64,000 nt of DNA from Sphingomonas gei (GCF_004792685.1 NZ_SRXT01000003.1:372001-436000), one strand, 5' to 3'; shown: positions 51,738 through 60,878, numbered from the stretch's first letter. The notes: generated by a model not told the origin, from the sequence alone. Made by a program: numbers and translations.

Positions 51738-53498
51738 ATGGAATTCCAGAACCTCCCCGCGCTTCTCAGCGAAGCGCTCGCCACGCGTGGCTATGCCGCG
51801 CCCACTCCCGTCCAGGCCGCCGTGCTCGAGCCCGAAGCGCTGGGCCGCGACCTCGTCGTCTCGGCGCAGACCGGCTCGGGCAAGACCGTCGCCTTCGGCC
51901 TCGCCATGGCCGGCGACCTGCTCGGGGGGGACGGCCGCGTCGTCCCCGCCCGCGCCCCGCTTGCCCTGATCATCGCCCCCACCCGCGAGCTTGCGCTCCA
52001 GGTCAGCCGCGAGTTGATGTGGCTGTTCGGCCAGACCGGCGCGCGCATCGCCACCTGCGTCGGCGGGATGGACGCGTCGAAGGAGCGTCGCCAGCTCAGC
52101 CACGGCGCGCACATCGTCGTCGGCACCCCCGGGCGGCTGCGCGACCATCTCGAACGCGGCGCGCTCGACCTCTCCGCCCTTCGCGCCGCCGTGCTCGACG
52201 AAGCCGACGAGATGCTCGACATGGGCTTCCGCGACGATCTCGAGCACATCCTCGACGCCACCCCCAACGAGCGCCGCACTTTGCTCTTCTCGGCGACGAT
52301 GCCCAAGCCGATCGTCGCACTCGCCCGCCGCTACCAGAAGGACGCGCTGCGCATCTCGACTGTCGGCGAGGATCGCGGCCATGGCGACATCGCCTATCAG
52401 TGCGTGACGATCTCCCCCTCGGACATCGAGCATGCCTGCATCAACCTGCTCCGCTTCCACGAGGCCGAGACCGCGATGCTGTTCTGCGCGACGCGCGACA
52501 ATGTCCGCCATCTCCACGCCACCCTGGTCGAGCGCGGCTTCTCCGCGGTCGCGCTGTCGGGCGAGCACAGCCAGTCCGAGCGCAACCACGCATTGCAGGC
52601 CCTTCGCGATCGCCGCGCCCGGGTCTGCGTCGCCACCGACGTCGCCGCGCGCGGGATCGATCTCCCCACCCTCAGCCTCGTCATCCATGTCGAGCTGCCG
52701 CGTGACGCCGAGGCACTCCAGCACCGTTCGGGCCGCACCGGCCGAGCCGGCAAGAAGGGCACCGCCGTCCTCCTCGTCCCCTATCCGCGCCGCCGCCGAG
52801 TCGAGATGATGCTGCGCGGCGCGCGCATCGAAGCCGAATGGATCGACGCGCCGACTCCCGAGACGATCCGCGCCAATGATCGCGAACGCCTCCTCGCCGC
52901 CTTGCTCGCCCCCGTCGAGACCGACGACGAGGATGCCGCGCTCGCCGAGCGCCTGCTCGCCGAGAAGTCGCCGCAGGAAATCGCCGCCGCCTTGGTCCAT
53001 GCCCACCGCGCCGCGATGCCGCAGCCCGAGGAGATGATCGACCAGTCGTCCGCCGGGCGCCAGGCTGCGCAGCAGGAGCGCCACCGCCCCGGCTTCGACG
53101 ACATCGCCTGGTTCCACATGGACATCGGGCGTCGGCAGAACGCCGATCCGCGCTGGGTGCTGCCGCTGATCTGCCGCCGCGGCCACATCACCAAGAACGA
53201 GATCGGCGCGATCCGCATCGGCCCCAACGAGACCTTCTTCCAGGTGCCGAGCGCCATCGCGGCCAAGTTCGCCGCCGCCGTCGCGCGCACCACCGAAGGC
53301 GACGAGGACGTCCGCATCGAGCCGTCGCGGGACGGTCCGCCCCCGCAGGGTGCCGGCGGCGGTGGCCGCCCCTCGCACCATAGCGGCCCGCGTCCCTCGG
53401 GCGAAGGCCGTCCGCCGCAGCGCCGCGACCCCAGCCGGCCCCCCTCCGGGCCGCACAAGGCCAAGCCCTATCAGCGCAAGGGTCCGCCGCAGCGGTGA
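51738..53498 (+). CDS. DEAD-box RNA helicase with DbpA-like C-terminus
   Basis: The 586-residue helicase has all core motifs: the Q motif ([12 protein letters not shown]), motif [30 protein letters not shown] in [22 protein letters not shown] and [11 protein letters not shown] DbpA-type RNA-binding domain follows (about 470-530, [36 protein letters not shown]), then an Arg/Pro-rich disordered tail. DbpA acts in 50S ribosome assembly. ATG 51738 is chosen; a GTG 12 nt upstream is possible. Confidence 0.9.
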   Translation: MEFQNLPALLSEALATRGYAAPTPVQAAVLEPEALGRDLVVSAQTGSGKTVAFGLAMAGDLLGGDGRVVPARAPLALIIAPTRELALQVSRELMWLFGQTGARIATCVGGMDASKERRQLSHGAHIVVGTPGRLRDHLERGALDLSALRAAVLDEADEMLDMGFRDDLEHILDATPNERRTLLFSATMPKPIVALARRYQKDALRISTVGEDRGHGDIAYQCVTISPSDIEHACINLLRFHEAETAMLFCATRDNVRHLHATLVERGFSAVALSGEHSQSERNHALQALRDRRARVCVATDVAARGIDLPTLSLVIHVELPRDAEALQHRSGRTGRAGKKGTAVLLVPYPRRRRVEMMLRGARIEAEWIDAPTPETIRANDRERLLAALLAPVETDDEDAALAERLLAEKSPQEIAAALVHAHRAAMPQPEEMIDQSSAGRQAAQQERHRPGFDDIAWFHMDIGRRQNADPRWVLPLICRRGHITKNEIGAIRIGPNETFFQVPSAIAAKFAAAVARTTEGDEDVRIEPSRDGPPPQGAGGGGRPSHHSGPRPSGEGRPPQRRDPSRPPSGPHKAKPYQRKGPPQR

Positions 53499-53950
53499 GC
53501 GTGCGGATCCTCGTCGACGGCGACGCCTGCCCGGTCAAGGAGGAGATCTACAAGGTCGCCTACCGTCATGAGGTCCCCGTAATCGTGGTCAGCAACCAGC
53601 GCCTGCGCGTACCGGTGCACCCATTGCTCAGCCGCGTGGTGGTGAGCGACGGCTTCGACGCCGCCGACGACTGGATCGCCGAGCAATCGGCCCCCGGCGC
53701 GATCGTGATCACTGCCGACATCCTGCTGGCCGACCGCGCTCTGAAGGCCGGCGCCGGCGCCCTCTCGCCCACCGGCAAGCCCTTCACCACCAGCTCGATC
53801 GGCGGCGCCATCGCCACCCGCGCGATCATGGCCGACCTGCGTGCCGGCGGCGACCAGCTCGGCGGCCCCAAGCCGTTCGCGGCGGTGGACCGCTCGCGGT
53901 TTTTGCAGGCGCTCGATGCGGCGGTGGTGGCGGTCAAGCGGGGGGCTTAA
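53495..53950 (+). CDS. YaiI/YqxD (DUF188) family protein
   Basis: The 151-residue protein matches the YaiI/UPF0178 family: ILVDGDACPVKEEIYKVAYR, then VVVSDGFDAADDWIAEQSAP and VITADILLADRALKAGAGAL. The fold is PIN-like with conserved aspartates, suggesting a nuclease, but no activity is known to me. The GTG start overlaps the helicase stop (GTGA), implying co-expression with the RNA helicase. Confidence 0.92.
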   Translation: MSVRILVDGDACPVKEEIYKVAYRHEVPVIVVSNQRLRVPVHPLLSRVVVSDGFDAADDWIAEQSAPGAIVITADILLADRALKAGAGALSPTGKPFTTSSIGGAIATRAIMADLRAGGDQLGGPKPFAAVDRSRFLQALDAAVVAVKRGA

Positions 53951-53983
53951 GGGCCCCTGCGATTCGGGATCGCGGAGCTCAAC

Positions 53984-55015
53984 CTAGAGCGCATAGGGAT
54001 CGATCACACCAACTGCCGCGCCGACGGCGGCCTGGGTGCCGCTGTTCACGACATAGGTCAGCACAACTTCGTTGGCGCTGGGCCCGACGAACATCAGGCG
54101 AAACTGCCCGGGGATACCACTGTACGCCCCGAGGCTGGAATCGGCTAGCGCGCCTGTCATCGAATTGCCGGATAGGCTGCCCTCGATGCGGATATAGCCG
54201 ATGCCGCCGACCACGTTCTTGTAGAAATTCTGGCCGCCCAGACCGAGCTGTCCCGAAACGACGCCGGTGCCGAAATCGACCGTCAGGAAGTTGGAGGTGC
54301 CACTCGACAGGAACCATAGATCGGTGTCCGTCGCGTAATTGCCCGATCCCAGAAGCGAGAACTTGACTACGCCCGATCGCGGCATCGCGCCGGGTGCGGT
54401 CGCGGTGCCATATGCCAGATAGTTCAGGCGGCTACGGCGCGCCGATCCTTCGACGATGGTGTGTTGCCAACCCGCGCTCCCGCCGTAGCGCGCCATTGTA
54501 TATCCGCTGCCCTTGCTCGAAGAACTGTAAGTAGTCTGCTGATAGAGCGCGAGATAGTCGTGAATTTCCCCTGTGATCTTGGTGAACAGCACCGTGCCGT
54601 TCCCGTTCGGGCTCGTGTCGTCGCGGGTCAGGTGCTCGGGCCAGAATTGCACGCTGTTGATCGCATCCGCGAGGCGATAGCCGTTGTTGTAGCTCCCGCT
54701 GAACTGCGGCGTGTCGAGCGTCGTCAATCGGCTGTTCGTCGCTCCGCCCGTGATCACGCCGTTGGTCTGGCTGGCGCCGCCGGTCGTGACCAGTTCCATG
54801 GTCGCTGCGATGAAGGTGGCATCCGCCGCCGGCTTGACCTCGCCGGTGTTCAGCGTGCCCGGACCGGGCGTAGGCGTAGGCGTCGGAGTGGGAATTGGGC
54901 CGGGCGTGGGCGTAGGCGCGGGATTGACCACGACGCTCCCCCCGCCTGAGCCGCCGCCCCCACCGCAGCTTGCGAGCATCGAGCACGAAACGAGAAGCAA
55001 AACAGATTTGCGCAT
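53984..55015 (-). CDS. TbpB-like beta-barrel lipoprotein
   Basis: The 343-residue protein has a lipoprotein signal (LLLVSCSMLASC) followed by a Gly-rich run and a Pro/Thr spacer of PTPTPGP repeats. The body is beta-rich and ends with FDFGT-like strands (FLTVDFGTGVVSGQLGLGG, IRIEGSLSGNSMTG, IPGQFRLMFVGPSANEVVLT), resembling the C-terminal barrel of transferrin-binding protein B-like proteins. The ligand is unknown. ATG 55015 is used; the GTG four codons upstream is less likely. Confidence 0.6.
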   Translation of the reverse strand: MRKSVLLLVSCSMLASCGGGGGSGGGSVVVNPAPTPTPGPIPTPTPTPTPGPGTLNTGEVKPAADATFIAATMELVTTGGASQTNGVITGGATNSRLTTLDTPQFSGSYNNGYRLADAINSVQFWPEHLTRDDTSPNGNGTVLFTKITGEIHDYLALYQQTTYSSSSKGSGYTMARYGGSAGWQHTIVEGSARRSRLNYLAYGTATAPGAMPRSGVVKFSLLGSGNYATDTDLWFLSSGTSNFLTVDFGTGVVSGQLGLGGQNFYKNVVGGIGYIRIEGSLSGNSMTGALADSSLGAYSGIPGQFRLMFVGPSANEVVLTYVVNSGTQAAVGAAVGVIDPYAL

Positions 55016-55437
55016 ATAATACCCCACCGGCGCCCCTGTTGCCGCACCCGTTGCCGCGCTTCAAGCGTGGCGCGTAACCGATTGAAAACAGGGATGCCTT
55101 TTGCCTCCCATCCCGCGAAAGCGAGGATCCATCACCGCCGCGGCGCAAATACGGCCGTCGTAACTTTAGAAAGCTCGGAGATGGGTCGCCGCTTTAGCGG
55201 GGATGACGAAGATTGGGTTCGGGGGGATGACGATCGGGAACATGACTTCTCAACCTAGTCGGAGCGGGTGAGGGGACCTGCGCACTCGATAGTCCAGAAC
55301 CCCTCATTTGGCTCCGCTAGGCAGCAAGCTGCGTTATCTCTCCCTCAGGAAGAGGAAGGAGAGCACCTGCCCGTTCCACCCAAAAAATGGGAGGCCGGCT
55401 TTCGACGGCCTCCCTATTTTTCGTGCGGTGCTCAGCC
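55016..55437. other. Intergenic region, 422 bp
   Basis: No gene or RNA was recognised between the TbpB-like gene and phoX apart from a terminator at its right end. The upstream part should hold the promoter of the TbpB-like gene, but no clear -35/-10 pair stands out. Confidence 0.4.
55382..55421. terminator. Bidirectional terminator after phoX
   Basis: GGGAGGCCG and CGGCCTCCC (55389-55397, 55406-55414) pair around an 8-nt loop. They are flanked by CAAAAAA on the left and ATTTTTC on the right, giving U tracts in both directions. It lies 17 nt beyond the phoX stop. Confidence 0.85.
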
Positions 55438-57921
55438 TCAGAGGCCGACGACACCGCCGTCATTCTTGGTGATCACGGCCACTGCCGAGCGCGGCCGGAC
55501 GGTTGCTCCTGCGGTGCCGGTGGCCTGGCTGTCGGGCCAGTGGCTGGACGGGGCGGCGGGAGTGCCGCCCTCGCCGGGATGCTGGATGCCCACAAAGATC
55601 GTGCGGCCGTCCGGAGTGGAGTCGATGCCGGTGATCTCGCACTCGACCGGGCCGACGAGGAAGCGCTTGAGCGTCGCCGCGGTCGGCGCGGCGCCGACGC
55701 GGGTTGCCTGGGTGGCAGTGACGCCGCCCGTTCCCGTGTTGGTGATCGTCCGCGCGCCGCCATCGCCGACGGTGCCGGGCTGCGCCGCGAGCAGCATGCA
55801 GTTGGTCACGTCGGTATAGGCGCCGTCGTCGGTCTCGATCCACAGCAGCGGCTTCACCTGGCCAGCGGCATTGGTCGGGCGGCTGAAATAGAGTCCGTCG
55901 GGGCTGGAGAAGTCCTGATCGGCGGTGAGGCCCGAGACATTGATGTTGGCGGCGTCGAGATCGGCGCCGGCACCGAACAGATAGATGTCCCAGGTGAAGG
56001 CGGTCGCCTCGGTGGTGTCGCCGGTTTCCTTGAGGCGAATGATGTGGCCGTTGGGGTTGCCGAACTGGGCAGTCGCCGCCGCGCCGGTCGGATCGTTATA
56101 GTGGCGCGGGTTGGCGGCGTCGGTGCCGGCAAGCGGCCGCCCGGCGGCGTTGTTGTTGGTGAGGGTGAGGTAGACCTCGCCGGTCACCGGATTGACCGCG
56201 GTCCATTCGGGGCGGTCCATCGGCGTCGCGCCGACCACGTCCGCGGCGAGGCGGGCATGGACCAGCACGTCGGCCTGGTCGGCGAAGGGATAGGTGGCCG
56301 CTGCGGTGATGCCGTTCTGGCCGAACACCAGAGGCAGCCAGGTGCCGCTGCCGTCGGCAGCGAACTTCGCGACGTAGAGCGTGCCGCTGTCGAGATATTT
56401 GTCGCCGATCGCCAGGCGGTCGGCGGCAGTCGCGTCGGCAGCCACCCAGGCAGTGGCCGAGACGAACTTGTAGAGATATTCGCGGCGCGAATCGTCGCCC
56501 ATGTACCAGGCCGGCTTCTTGCCGACGACGAACGCGCCCGGCCAGCAGCCCTCATGGCCGAGGCGGCCGAGCGCGGTGCGCTTGCGCGGGGCCTTGCTGG
56601 CGTCATACGGATCGATCTCGACCACCCAGCCCATCTGGTTGGGTTCGTTGCGGAAGTCGGCGGTGGCCGAAGCGCCGGTGACGCGTGCGTCCCAGCGCTT
56701 GAACACGGTGCTGCTGGCATCTGCCGGCGTCACCGTCGCCCAGCCGAAATTGCCGACCGGGTTGGTGCTGCCGTTGGTGACGCCATAGCGAGTGAGCGCG
56801 GTGATCTCCTTGGCGGTGCGGCCGGCGACATCGGTGCTGGCGCGGCGGAAATAGCCGGCCCAATTCTCTTCGCAGGTGATCGCGGTGCCCCAGGGCGTCG
56901 TGCCGTTGGCGCAATTGTTGATCGTGCCGCGGCCGGTGGTGCCGTCCGCCGAGAACACCGTCTTGAGCAGGTCCGAACCCTTGACCGGTCCGTTGAACAC
57001 GACCGGCGTGTTCGGGGTGATGCGGCGGTTGAGCGCGCCCGTCTGAAGGACGGTCCAGGCGCGACCGGTACCTTCGGACACTTCGGTGATGCTAACGCCG
57101 TGGCACTCGATCTCCTTGATCGCCTCGGCCTCGGGGCGCGGGCCGGCGGGGGCGTTGGTCGGGCCGGCCGGGTGGAGATACTGGATGTTGATGTTCTCGT
57201 GATTCTGGACGAGCAGACCGCGGGTCGAACTGGTCGCGTCGCGCGCGGTGCCGGTCGCGGCGAGGCCGTACCAATAAAGCGCGTCGCCATGATCGCCGAT
57301 GCGCTGGGCAAAATTGGTGTCGGTGCCGTCATTCTTGTAGGCAGGGACCGCAGCGGCGATCGGGTCGCCGGTGCGGTTGACCACCTGGACCTTGTAGCCG
57401 GTCGGCACGCTGACGACGTCGAGCTTGTTCTTGGCGACCGCGGTGAAGCCCAATTGTGCGGGGTTCACGGTCACATTGGTGTCCGCCTGACTGGTCGCAT
57501 TGCCGTTACCGGTCACATAGCGGAAGACGAACTGCGTCGCGGTCGAAACCGAAGGCGCGAGGAAGCTGGCATTGGCAGAGGTGGCGCCGGTCAGCGTCAC
57601 CACCGGGCCCGAGACCTGAACCCAGCTCTGGTTGCCATTGGCGTCGGCGGTGCCGGTCAGCGCCACCGTGCGGCCCGAAGCGGTCGTCAGGCTGGTCACC
57701 GGACCGGTCACGATCGGCGGATTGAAGCCGTCGTCATCGCTGTCGCAGGCGCTGAGCACCGACGCGCCGAGCGTCGCGGCGACGATCGCCGAGCCGCCGC
57801 GCAGCGTCTGCCGGCGCGAGATACGCTGCGCCGCCAGCTCGTTGAGCGTGACGTTGGCGCTGTTGTTGGTGTCTACGTCGCCATCGGTATAGCCGAAGGC
57901 CGCGGGCGTCAGGTCGTTCAT
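55438..57921 (-). CDS. phoX: PhoX-family alkaline phosphatase (DUF839)
   Basis: The 827-residue secreted protein has a twin-arginine motif (SRRQTLRGG) before a hydrophobic stretch ending in SACDSD, so it is Tat-exported and perhaps lipidated. The body is the PhoX/DUF839 beta-propeller: TTPWGTAITCEENWAGYFRR, GWVVEIDPYDASKAPRKRTA, LGRLGHEGCWPGAFVV, SPDGLYFSRPTNAAGQVKPL and DSTPDGRTIFVGIQHPGEGG. PhoX enzymes are calcium/iron phosphomonoesterases induced by phosphate starvation. A region near residues 70-165 inserts an Ig-like domain. A possible Pho box precedes it. Confidence 0.9.
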   Translation of the reverse strand: MNDLTPAAFGYTDGDVDTNNSANVTLNELAAQRISRRQTLRGGSAIVAATLGASVLSACDSDDDGFNPPIVTGPVTSLTTASGRTVALTGTADANGNQSWVQVSGPVVTLTGATSANASFLAPSVSTATQFVFRYVTGNGNATSQADTNVTVNPAQLGFTAVAKNKLDVVSVPTGYKVQVVNRTGDPIAAAVPAYKNDGTDTNFAQRIGDHGDALYWYGLAATGTARDATSSTRGLLVQNHENINIQYLHPAGPTNAPAGPRPEAEAIKEIECHGVSITEVSEGTGRAWTVLQTGALNRRITPNTPVVFNGPVKGSDLLKTVFSADGTTGRGTINNCANGTTPWGTAITCEENWAGYFRRASTDVAGRTAKEITALTRYGVTNGSTNPVGNFGWATVTPADASSTVFKRWDARVTGASATADFRNEPNQMGWVVEIDPYDASKAPRKRTALGRLGHEGCWPGAFVVGKKPAWYMGDDSRREYLYKFVSATAWVAADATAADRLAIGDKYLDSGTLYVAKFAADGSGTWLPLVFGQNGITAAATYPFADQADVLVHARLAADVVGATPMDRPEWTAVNPVTGEVYLTLTNNNAAGRPLAGTDAANPRHYNDPTGAAATAQFGNPNGHIIRLKETGDTTEATAFTWDIYLFGAGADLDAANINVSGLTADQDFSSPDGLYFSRPTNAAGQVKPLLWIETDDGAYTDVTNCMLLAAQPGTVGDGGARTITNTGTGGVTATQATRVGAAPTAATLKRFLVGPVECEITGIDSTPDGRTIFVGIQHPGEGGTPAAPSSHWPDSQATGTAGATVRPRSAVAVITKNDGGVVGL

Positions 57922-58008
57922 GCAAAATCCCCCAGGGAATCCGAGTCACTCGCGACCCGGCTCGCACTGCCTTTGGAAGGGGCGCTTTACGGCGTGATGC
58001 TATTGGGG

Positions 58009-58045
58009 TTGCGACACGATGACACTTCACGGTCGCGATTGTGAC
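58009..58045 (-). promoter_or_regulatory. Possible Pho box upstream of phoX
   Basis: On the minus strand GTCA, GACC, GTCA and GCAA recur at exact 11-bp steps (plus-strand 58042, 58031, 58020, 58009), the periodicity of PhoB binding repeats. It lies about 90-120 nt upstream of the phoX ATG. It is inferred from spacing; sequence agreement with the full CTGTCAT repeat is partial. Confidence 0.4.
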
Positions 58046-58084
58046 GCCTTTGCACGCGGCGCGGGCAGCGGCTAATCGGCGGGC

Positions 58085-58636
58085 GTGACAGAGCATCCCA
58101 ACTTCGATGGTGAACCTGCCGCGCCGGAGCCGAGCCTCGCGCACCGCCTCGCCGCGTTGGTGAAGCGCGGGCCGCGGGGCAATGCGAATCCGCCCGGCGC
58201 GACCCGGCCGGACGCGGGCATCGCGGCGCTGGTCGCGGTGCTGATTGCCGCCGGCCCGCTGCTGACGATCGGCGGGGCGACGCTGTTGACCGCCCGGCAG
58301 CGCATCGCCGCGGCGCGCCTTGCGGACGAGGCATCGCCGCGCATCAAGGCGGCGCGGAATGCAGTCGAGGCGCGCGGGCAGATCGCGGCGTTGCTGGGTC
58401 GCCCTCCGCTGGGCGCCACGATCGAGGCCCTGGCGCGCGTGCTTCCGCCCGATGCGGCGCTGGTTCGCGCGGGGCGCACTGCGCAGGGCCTGCTCGAGAT
58501 CGAAGTCGAAGTGCCGGACCCCGACAAGCTGCGTGCGGCGCTGCGCCGTGCGCCGGCCTTTGCGCGACTGCGCAACACCGGCCAGCGGCAGGCGGATGCC
58601 AAGATGATCGTCACCTTCGCGGGAACGGCGCCATGA
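58085..58636 (+). CDS. gspL: GspL/PilN-like T2SS assembly protein
   Basis: The 183-residue protein has a short cytoplasmic N-terminus, one transmembrane helix (GIAALVAVLIAAGPLLTIGG) and a periplasmic coiled coil plus a ferredoxin-like domain (about 95-183), as in PilN and the C-terminal half of GspL. It lacks the ~230-residue actin-like cytoplasmic domain of full GspL. The GTG start has little upstream support. It overlaps gspM by four bases, so the order PilN-like, PilO-like, PilP-like mirrors type IV pilus platforms. Confidence 0.6.
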   Translation: MTEHPNFDGEPAAPEPSLAHRLAALVKRGPRGNANPPGATRPDAGIAALVAVLIAAGPLLTIGGATLLTARQRIAAARLADEASPRIKAARNAVEARGQIAALLGRPPLGATIEALARVLPPDAALVRAGRTAQGLLEIEVEVPDPDKLRAALRRAPAFARLRNTGQRQADAKMIVTFAGTAP

Positions 58637-59091
58637 GGGTGCCGCCGCTTGCGCTCGGCACGGGGGCGGGGTTGCTCGTGCTCGCGCTGCTCGCCCCGGC
58701 GACCGGCACCGCGCTGGGCGAGCTCGCGGCGGCGCGCACCGCCCGGTCGCAGCTCGCGCTGGCCGCGGCGCAGCCCGAACGCCGTACGCCGCTTGCCGCT
58801 GCCGGCGTGGCGCTCGGCGCACCCGACGCGGCGGCGGGGCGCGCGGCGATGATGGCGCGGCTCCAGCGACTGGCCAAAGCGGGCGGGGTGCTGGTGGAGG
58901 AGACCAGTGGAATGGAAGCGCCGCAAGGCCTGGTCGTGCTGCGCGTGCGCGTATCGGGGGCGGAGAAGGCAGTGTTCGCATTGGCCGATGCGTTCGAGCG
59001 CGAGCAGCCGCTGATGCGCTTCCGCCGCTGGTCGATCGAACCGGTGGCGGGGGGCGTGCGGCTCGCCGCCGAAGCGGTGGCCGTCCAGTGA
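58633..59091 (+). CDS. gspM: GspM-like T2SS assembly protein
   Basis: The 152-residue protein has an N-terminal transmembrane helix (LALGTGAGLLVLALLAPATG), a coiled coil and a C-terminal ferredoxin-like domain with PQGLVVLRVRVSGAEKAVFA, EREQPLMRFRRWSI, characteristic of GspM/PilO. GspM pairs with GspL in the inner-membrane platform. It overlaps both neighbours by four bases. Confidence 0.7.
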   Translation: MRVPPLALGTGAGLLVLALLAPATGTALGELAAARTARSQLALAAAQPERRTPLAAAGVALGAPDAAAGRAAMMARLQRLAKAGGVLVEETSGMEAPQGLVVLRVRVSGAEKAVFALADAFEREQPLMRFRRWSIEPVAGGVRLAAEAVAVQ

Positions 59092-59501
59092 GCGCGCGCC
59101 GCGCCGCGTTGGGCCTTGGCGGGGGTTTTGCCGTGCTGATGCCGCTCGTCCTGCTGGTGCCGCTTGGCGGACCTGACGAGGGGGCGGGCCCCGTGCCACG
59201 GTCGATGCCGCTGGCTGCACCTGCGGCGTCGCCGCCGCTCGCCGCGGCGTATGAGCGGTCGCTGTTCGGCGCGCCGGCGCAAGCCGAAGACGCTGCGCCT
59301 GGCGACGCGCCTGAGCTGGTCGGGGTGGTCGGCAGGCTCGGCGCGGACGCGGTGGCGCTGGTGCGCACCGCCGACGGAGCCACTCGCGCGCTGCAGATCG
59401 GCGAAAGCGTCGACGGCTGGCAACTCGCCAGCCTGGCGATCGACGCGGCGTTCTTCACCCGCGGCGCGCAGCGCGTCCGGGTGCCGCTGCCGGCGGGTTA
59501 G
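59088..59501 (+). CDS. PilP/GspC-HR-domain-like protein
   Basis: The 137-residue protein has one N-terminal membrane segment and a short periplasmic domain (about 65-137): PELVGVVGRLGADAVALVRT, then ALQIGESVDGWQLASLAIDA. This is the homology-region fold shared by GspC and PilP, which contacts the secretin. A separate GspC is encoded at 63018-63827, so this may be a GspN-position paralogue. The GTG start overlaps gspM by four bases. Confidence 0.55.
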   Translation: MSARRAALGLGGGFAVLMPLVLLVPLGGPDEGAGPVPRSMPLAAPAASPPLAAAYERSLFGAPAQAEDAAPGDAPELVGVVGRLGADAVALVRTADGATRALQIGESVDGWQLASLAIDAAFFTRGAQRVRVPLPAG

Positions 59502-59546
59502 GCGGAGGGTTCGCCGATCGTGGGGGCGGGCGTGGTGGATAGCCTT

Positions 59547-59579
59547 TGGTTGACTGGTTGACTGGTTGACTTGGTTGAC
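59547..59579. repeat. 4 x TGGTTGAC tandem repeat
   Basis: Three contiguous TGGTTGAC units and a fourth after one extra T lie 46 nt past the gsp operon stop. They lead into the GCGGCA-rich degenerate array and dispersed element copy B. Confidence 0.9.
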
Positions 59580-59779
59580 TCGTTTTCAGGGTTTTTGGCG
59601 GAAAGCGGAGGCGAACCGCCTGCGACGCGCCAGCTTTGCGCCTTGTACGCGGCAGCGACGCGCCACCTACGCGGCGTCCGCGCGGCGGGGACGCGGCAGG
59701 CATGCACCGTCTGCGTGGCGGCGACGCGACCCCGACGCGTCACGGCGGCGCTTCGAGTGAAAGCATGAAGCTGGTATGC

Positions 59780-59842
59780 GACGATGGGAAAGAGCGGCCG
59801 GACTTCCGACAGCCTGAGATAAGCTGAGCAAATCCTACATTG
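59780..59842 (+). repeat. Dispersed element, copy B
   Basis: The copy reads CGACGATG-N2-AAAGAGCGGCCGG, then CCGACA, then AAATCCTACATT, with the same order and near-identical spacing as 13556-13619 (51 versus 52 bp between first and last block). A degenerate GCGGCA-rich array precedes it at 59645-59755. Confidence 0.6.
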
Positions 59843-59940
59843 CAAGGCAGACGAGACGGCGGCTTCTCGGTGGTTAGCGGTCCGGCTGCCTTCGGGCGCC
59901 GACGCCGCGCCCTCGGCCCGTTCCATGACGCCGAAAGTCG

Positions 59941-60309
59941 TCAATCGGCTGACGAGCTTGCGGCTGCGGCGGCGTTTCCAGCGCGTATAACTTTCTCGAT
60001 CTGCTGCCTGTGCTCCGTACCCCACTCGCAGAGCGGCATGAGCGCCCTGGCGAGCGTATTGCCGAAGGCCGTCAATGTGTAATCCACCATCGGTGGCATC
60101 TGATGGTGGTCACGCCTGGTAAGCACCCCGAACGCCACGAGCTCACGAAGCTGCTGGATCAAGACCTTTTCACTAATGCCAACAACCAGTTTCTTGATCT
60201 CCCCGAAGCGCTTCGGCTCACCTTCAAGATGAAAAAGGATCAGCGGCTTCCACTTGCCACCTACGACTGCGAGTGAGGCATCCAGACCGCAAACCCGGGC
60301 ATAGCTCAT
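59941..60309 (-). CDS. HxlR-family transcriptional regulator
   Basis: The 122-residue winged-helix protein has the HxlR core: LDASLAVVGGKWKPLILFHL, RFGEIKKLVVGISEKVLIQQ, LRELVAFGVLTRRDHHQMPP and VDYTLTAFGNTLARALMPLC. The Cys in ARVCGLD is at the position used for redox or electrophile sensing in several family members. ATG 60309 is chosen; the upstream extension lacks similarity. It is divergent from a SnoaL-like gene with a TACCTTTAGGTA palindrome between them. This pair and its repeat element interrupt the T2SS cluster. Confidence 0.85.
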   Translation of the reverse strand: MSYARVCGLDASLAVVGGKWKPLILFHLEGEPKRFGEIKKLVVGISEKVLIQQLRELVAFGVLTRRDHHQMPPMVDYTLTAFGNTLARALMPLCEWGTEHRQQIEKVIRAGNAAAAASSSAD

Positions 60310-60324
60310 CAAATTTCTCACACT

Positions 60325-60336
60325 TACCTTTAGGTA
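60325..60336. promoter_or_regulatory. TACCTTTAGGTA palindrome, likely HxlR operator
   Basis: TACCT-TT-AGGTA is a perfect dyad in the intergenic region of the divergent HxlR and SnoaL genes. It lies 16 nt upstream of the HxlR start and 123 nt upstream of the other gene. Family regulators bind similar short dyads in divergent promoters. Confidence 0.5.
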
Positions 60337-60458
60337 GGTTCTACCCTTAAAGAAACCATGCGTCCATATCCGAGCAGCCGCCCAGGACCTCGTTCGAGGC
60401 CTGGCCGGCGCGCGGCTCATAGGCCGGTCCCTGCAATTGCCTGAACAAAGGATCTTCC

Positions 60459-60878
60459 ATGCAAGAAAATGAAGCCCTGATCAGAAATCTTTATGCGTGC
60501 GCAGAAGGAGATCGAAGGAACTTCGACGAGTTCGTGTCCCACTTCGCCCGGGACGGATACATGCGTGACATTCCCGCCGGACTCGAACTTCGAGGGAAAG
60601 AGATTAGCGATTATCTCGAAATGGTCACGGCTGCGTTTCCGGACGTTCATCGAGAGCTTTTCAGCGTATACGTCGCTGGCCAGGTCGTCATAGTCGAACT
60701 TGCAATCCGCGCGAAACACAGCGGTGATCTGCCGCTCCCGTCCGGCATTCTTGCTGCCACTGGCAAGGCCATAGATGTGCCTTGCTGTGATGTGTTCCAG
60801 ATCAAAGACGGGAAGATCGCGTCCTTTCATTGTTACAACGCATCTTCCGTACTGCTCCATCAGCTGGGCGCCGGCTGA
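60459..60878 (+). CDS. SnoaL-like / nuclear transport factor 2 fold protein
   Basis: The 139-residue protein has the cone-shaped NTF2-like fold signature: ALIRNLYACAEGDRRNFDEF, YMRDIPAGLELRGKEISDYL, AFPDVHRELFSVYVAGQVVI, and DVFQIKDGKIASFHCYNASS. SnoaL-type proteins are hydratases, isomerases or cyclases or bind small molecules; the substrate is unknown. ATG 60459 follows AAAGGATC. It is divergent from and probably regulated by the HxlR regulator. Confidence 0.8.
   Translation: MQENEALIRNLYACAEGDRRNFDEFVSHFARDGYMRDIPAGLELRGKEISDYLEMVTAAFPDVHRELFSVYVAGQVVIVELAIRAKHSGDLPLPSGILAATGKAIDVPCCDVFQIKDGKIASFHCYNASSVLLHQLGAG

Noticed and set aside
50277..53456. 1059-codon open frame on minus strand opposite the flavoprotein and helicase genes
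   Set aside because: It spans two well-supported plus-strand genes and their gap; its sequence is low-complexity shadow translation.
55067..55258. 63-codon open frame between the TbpB-like gene and phoX
   Set aside because: No ribosome binding site, odd composition and no family; it is more likely leader or spacer DNA.
55387..58044. 885-codon open frame on plus strand opposite phoX
   Set aside because: It is a shadow of the PhoX gene, whose Tat motif and DUF839 motifs are clear on the minus strand.
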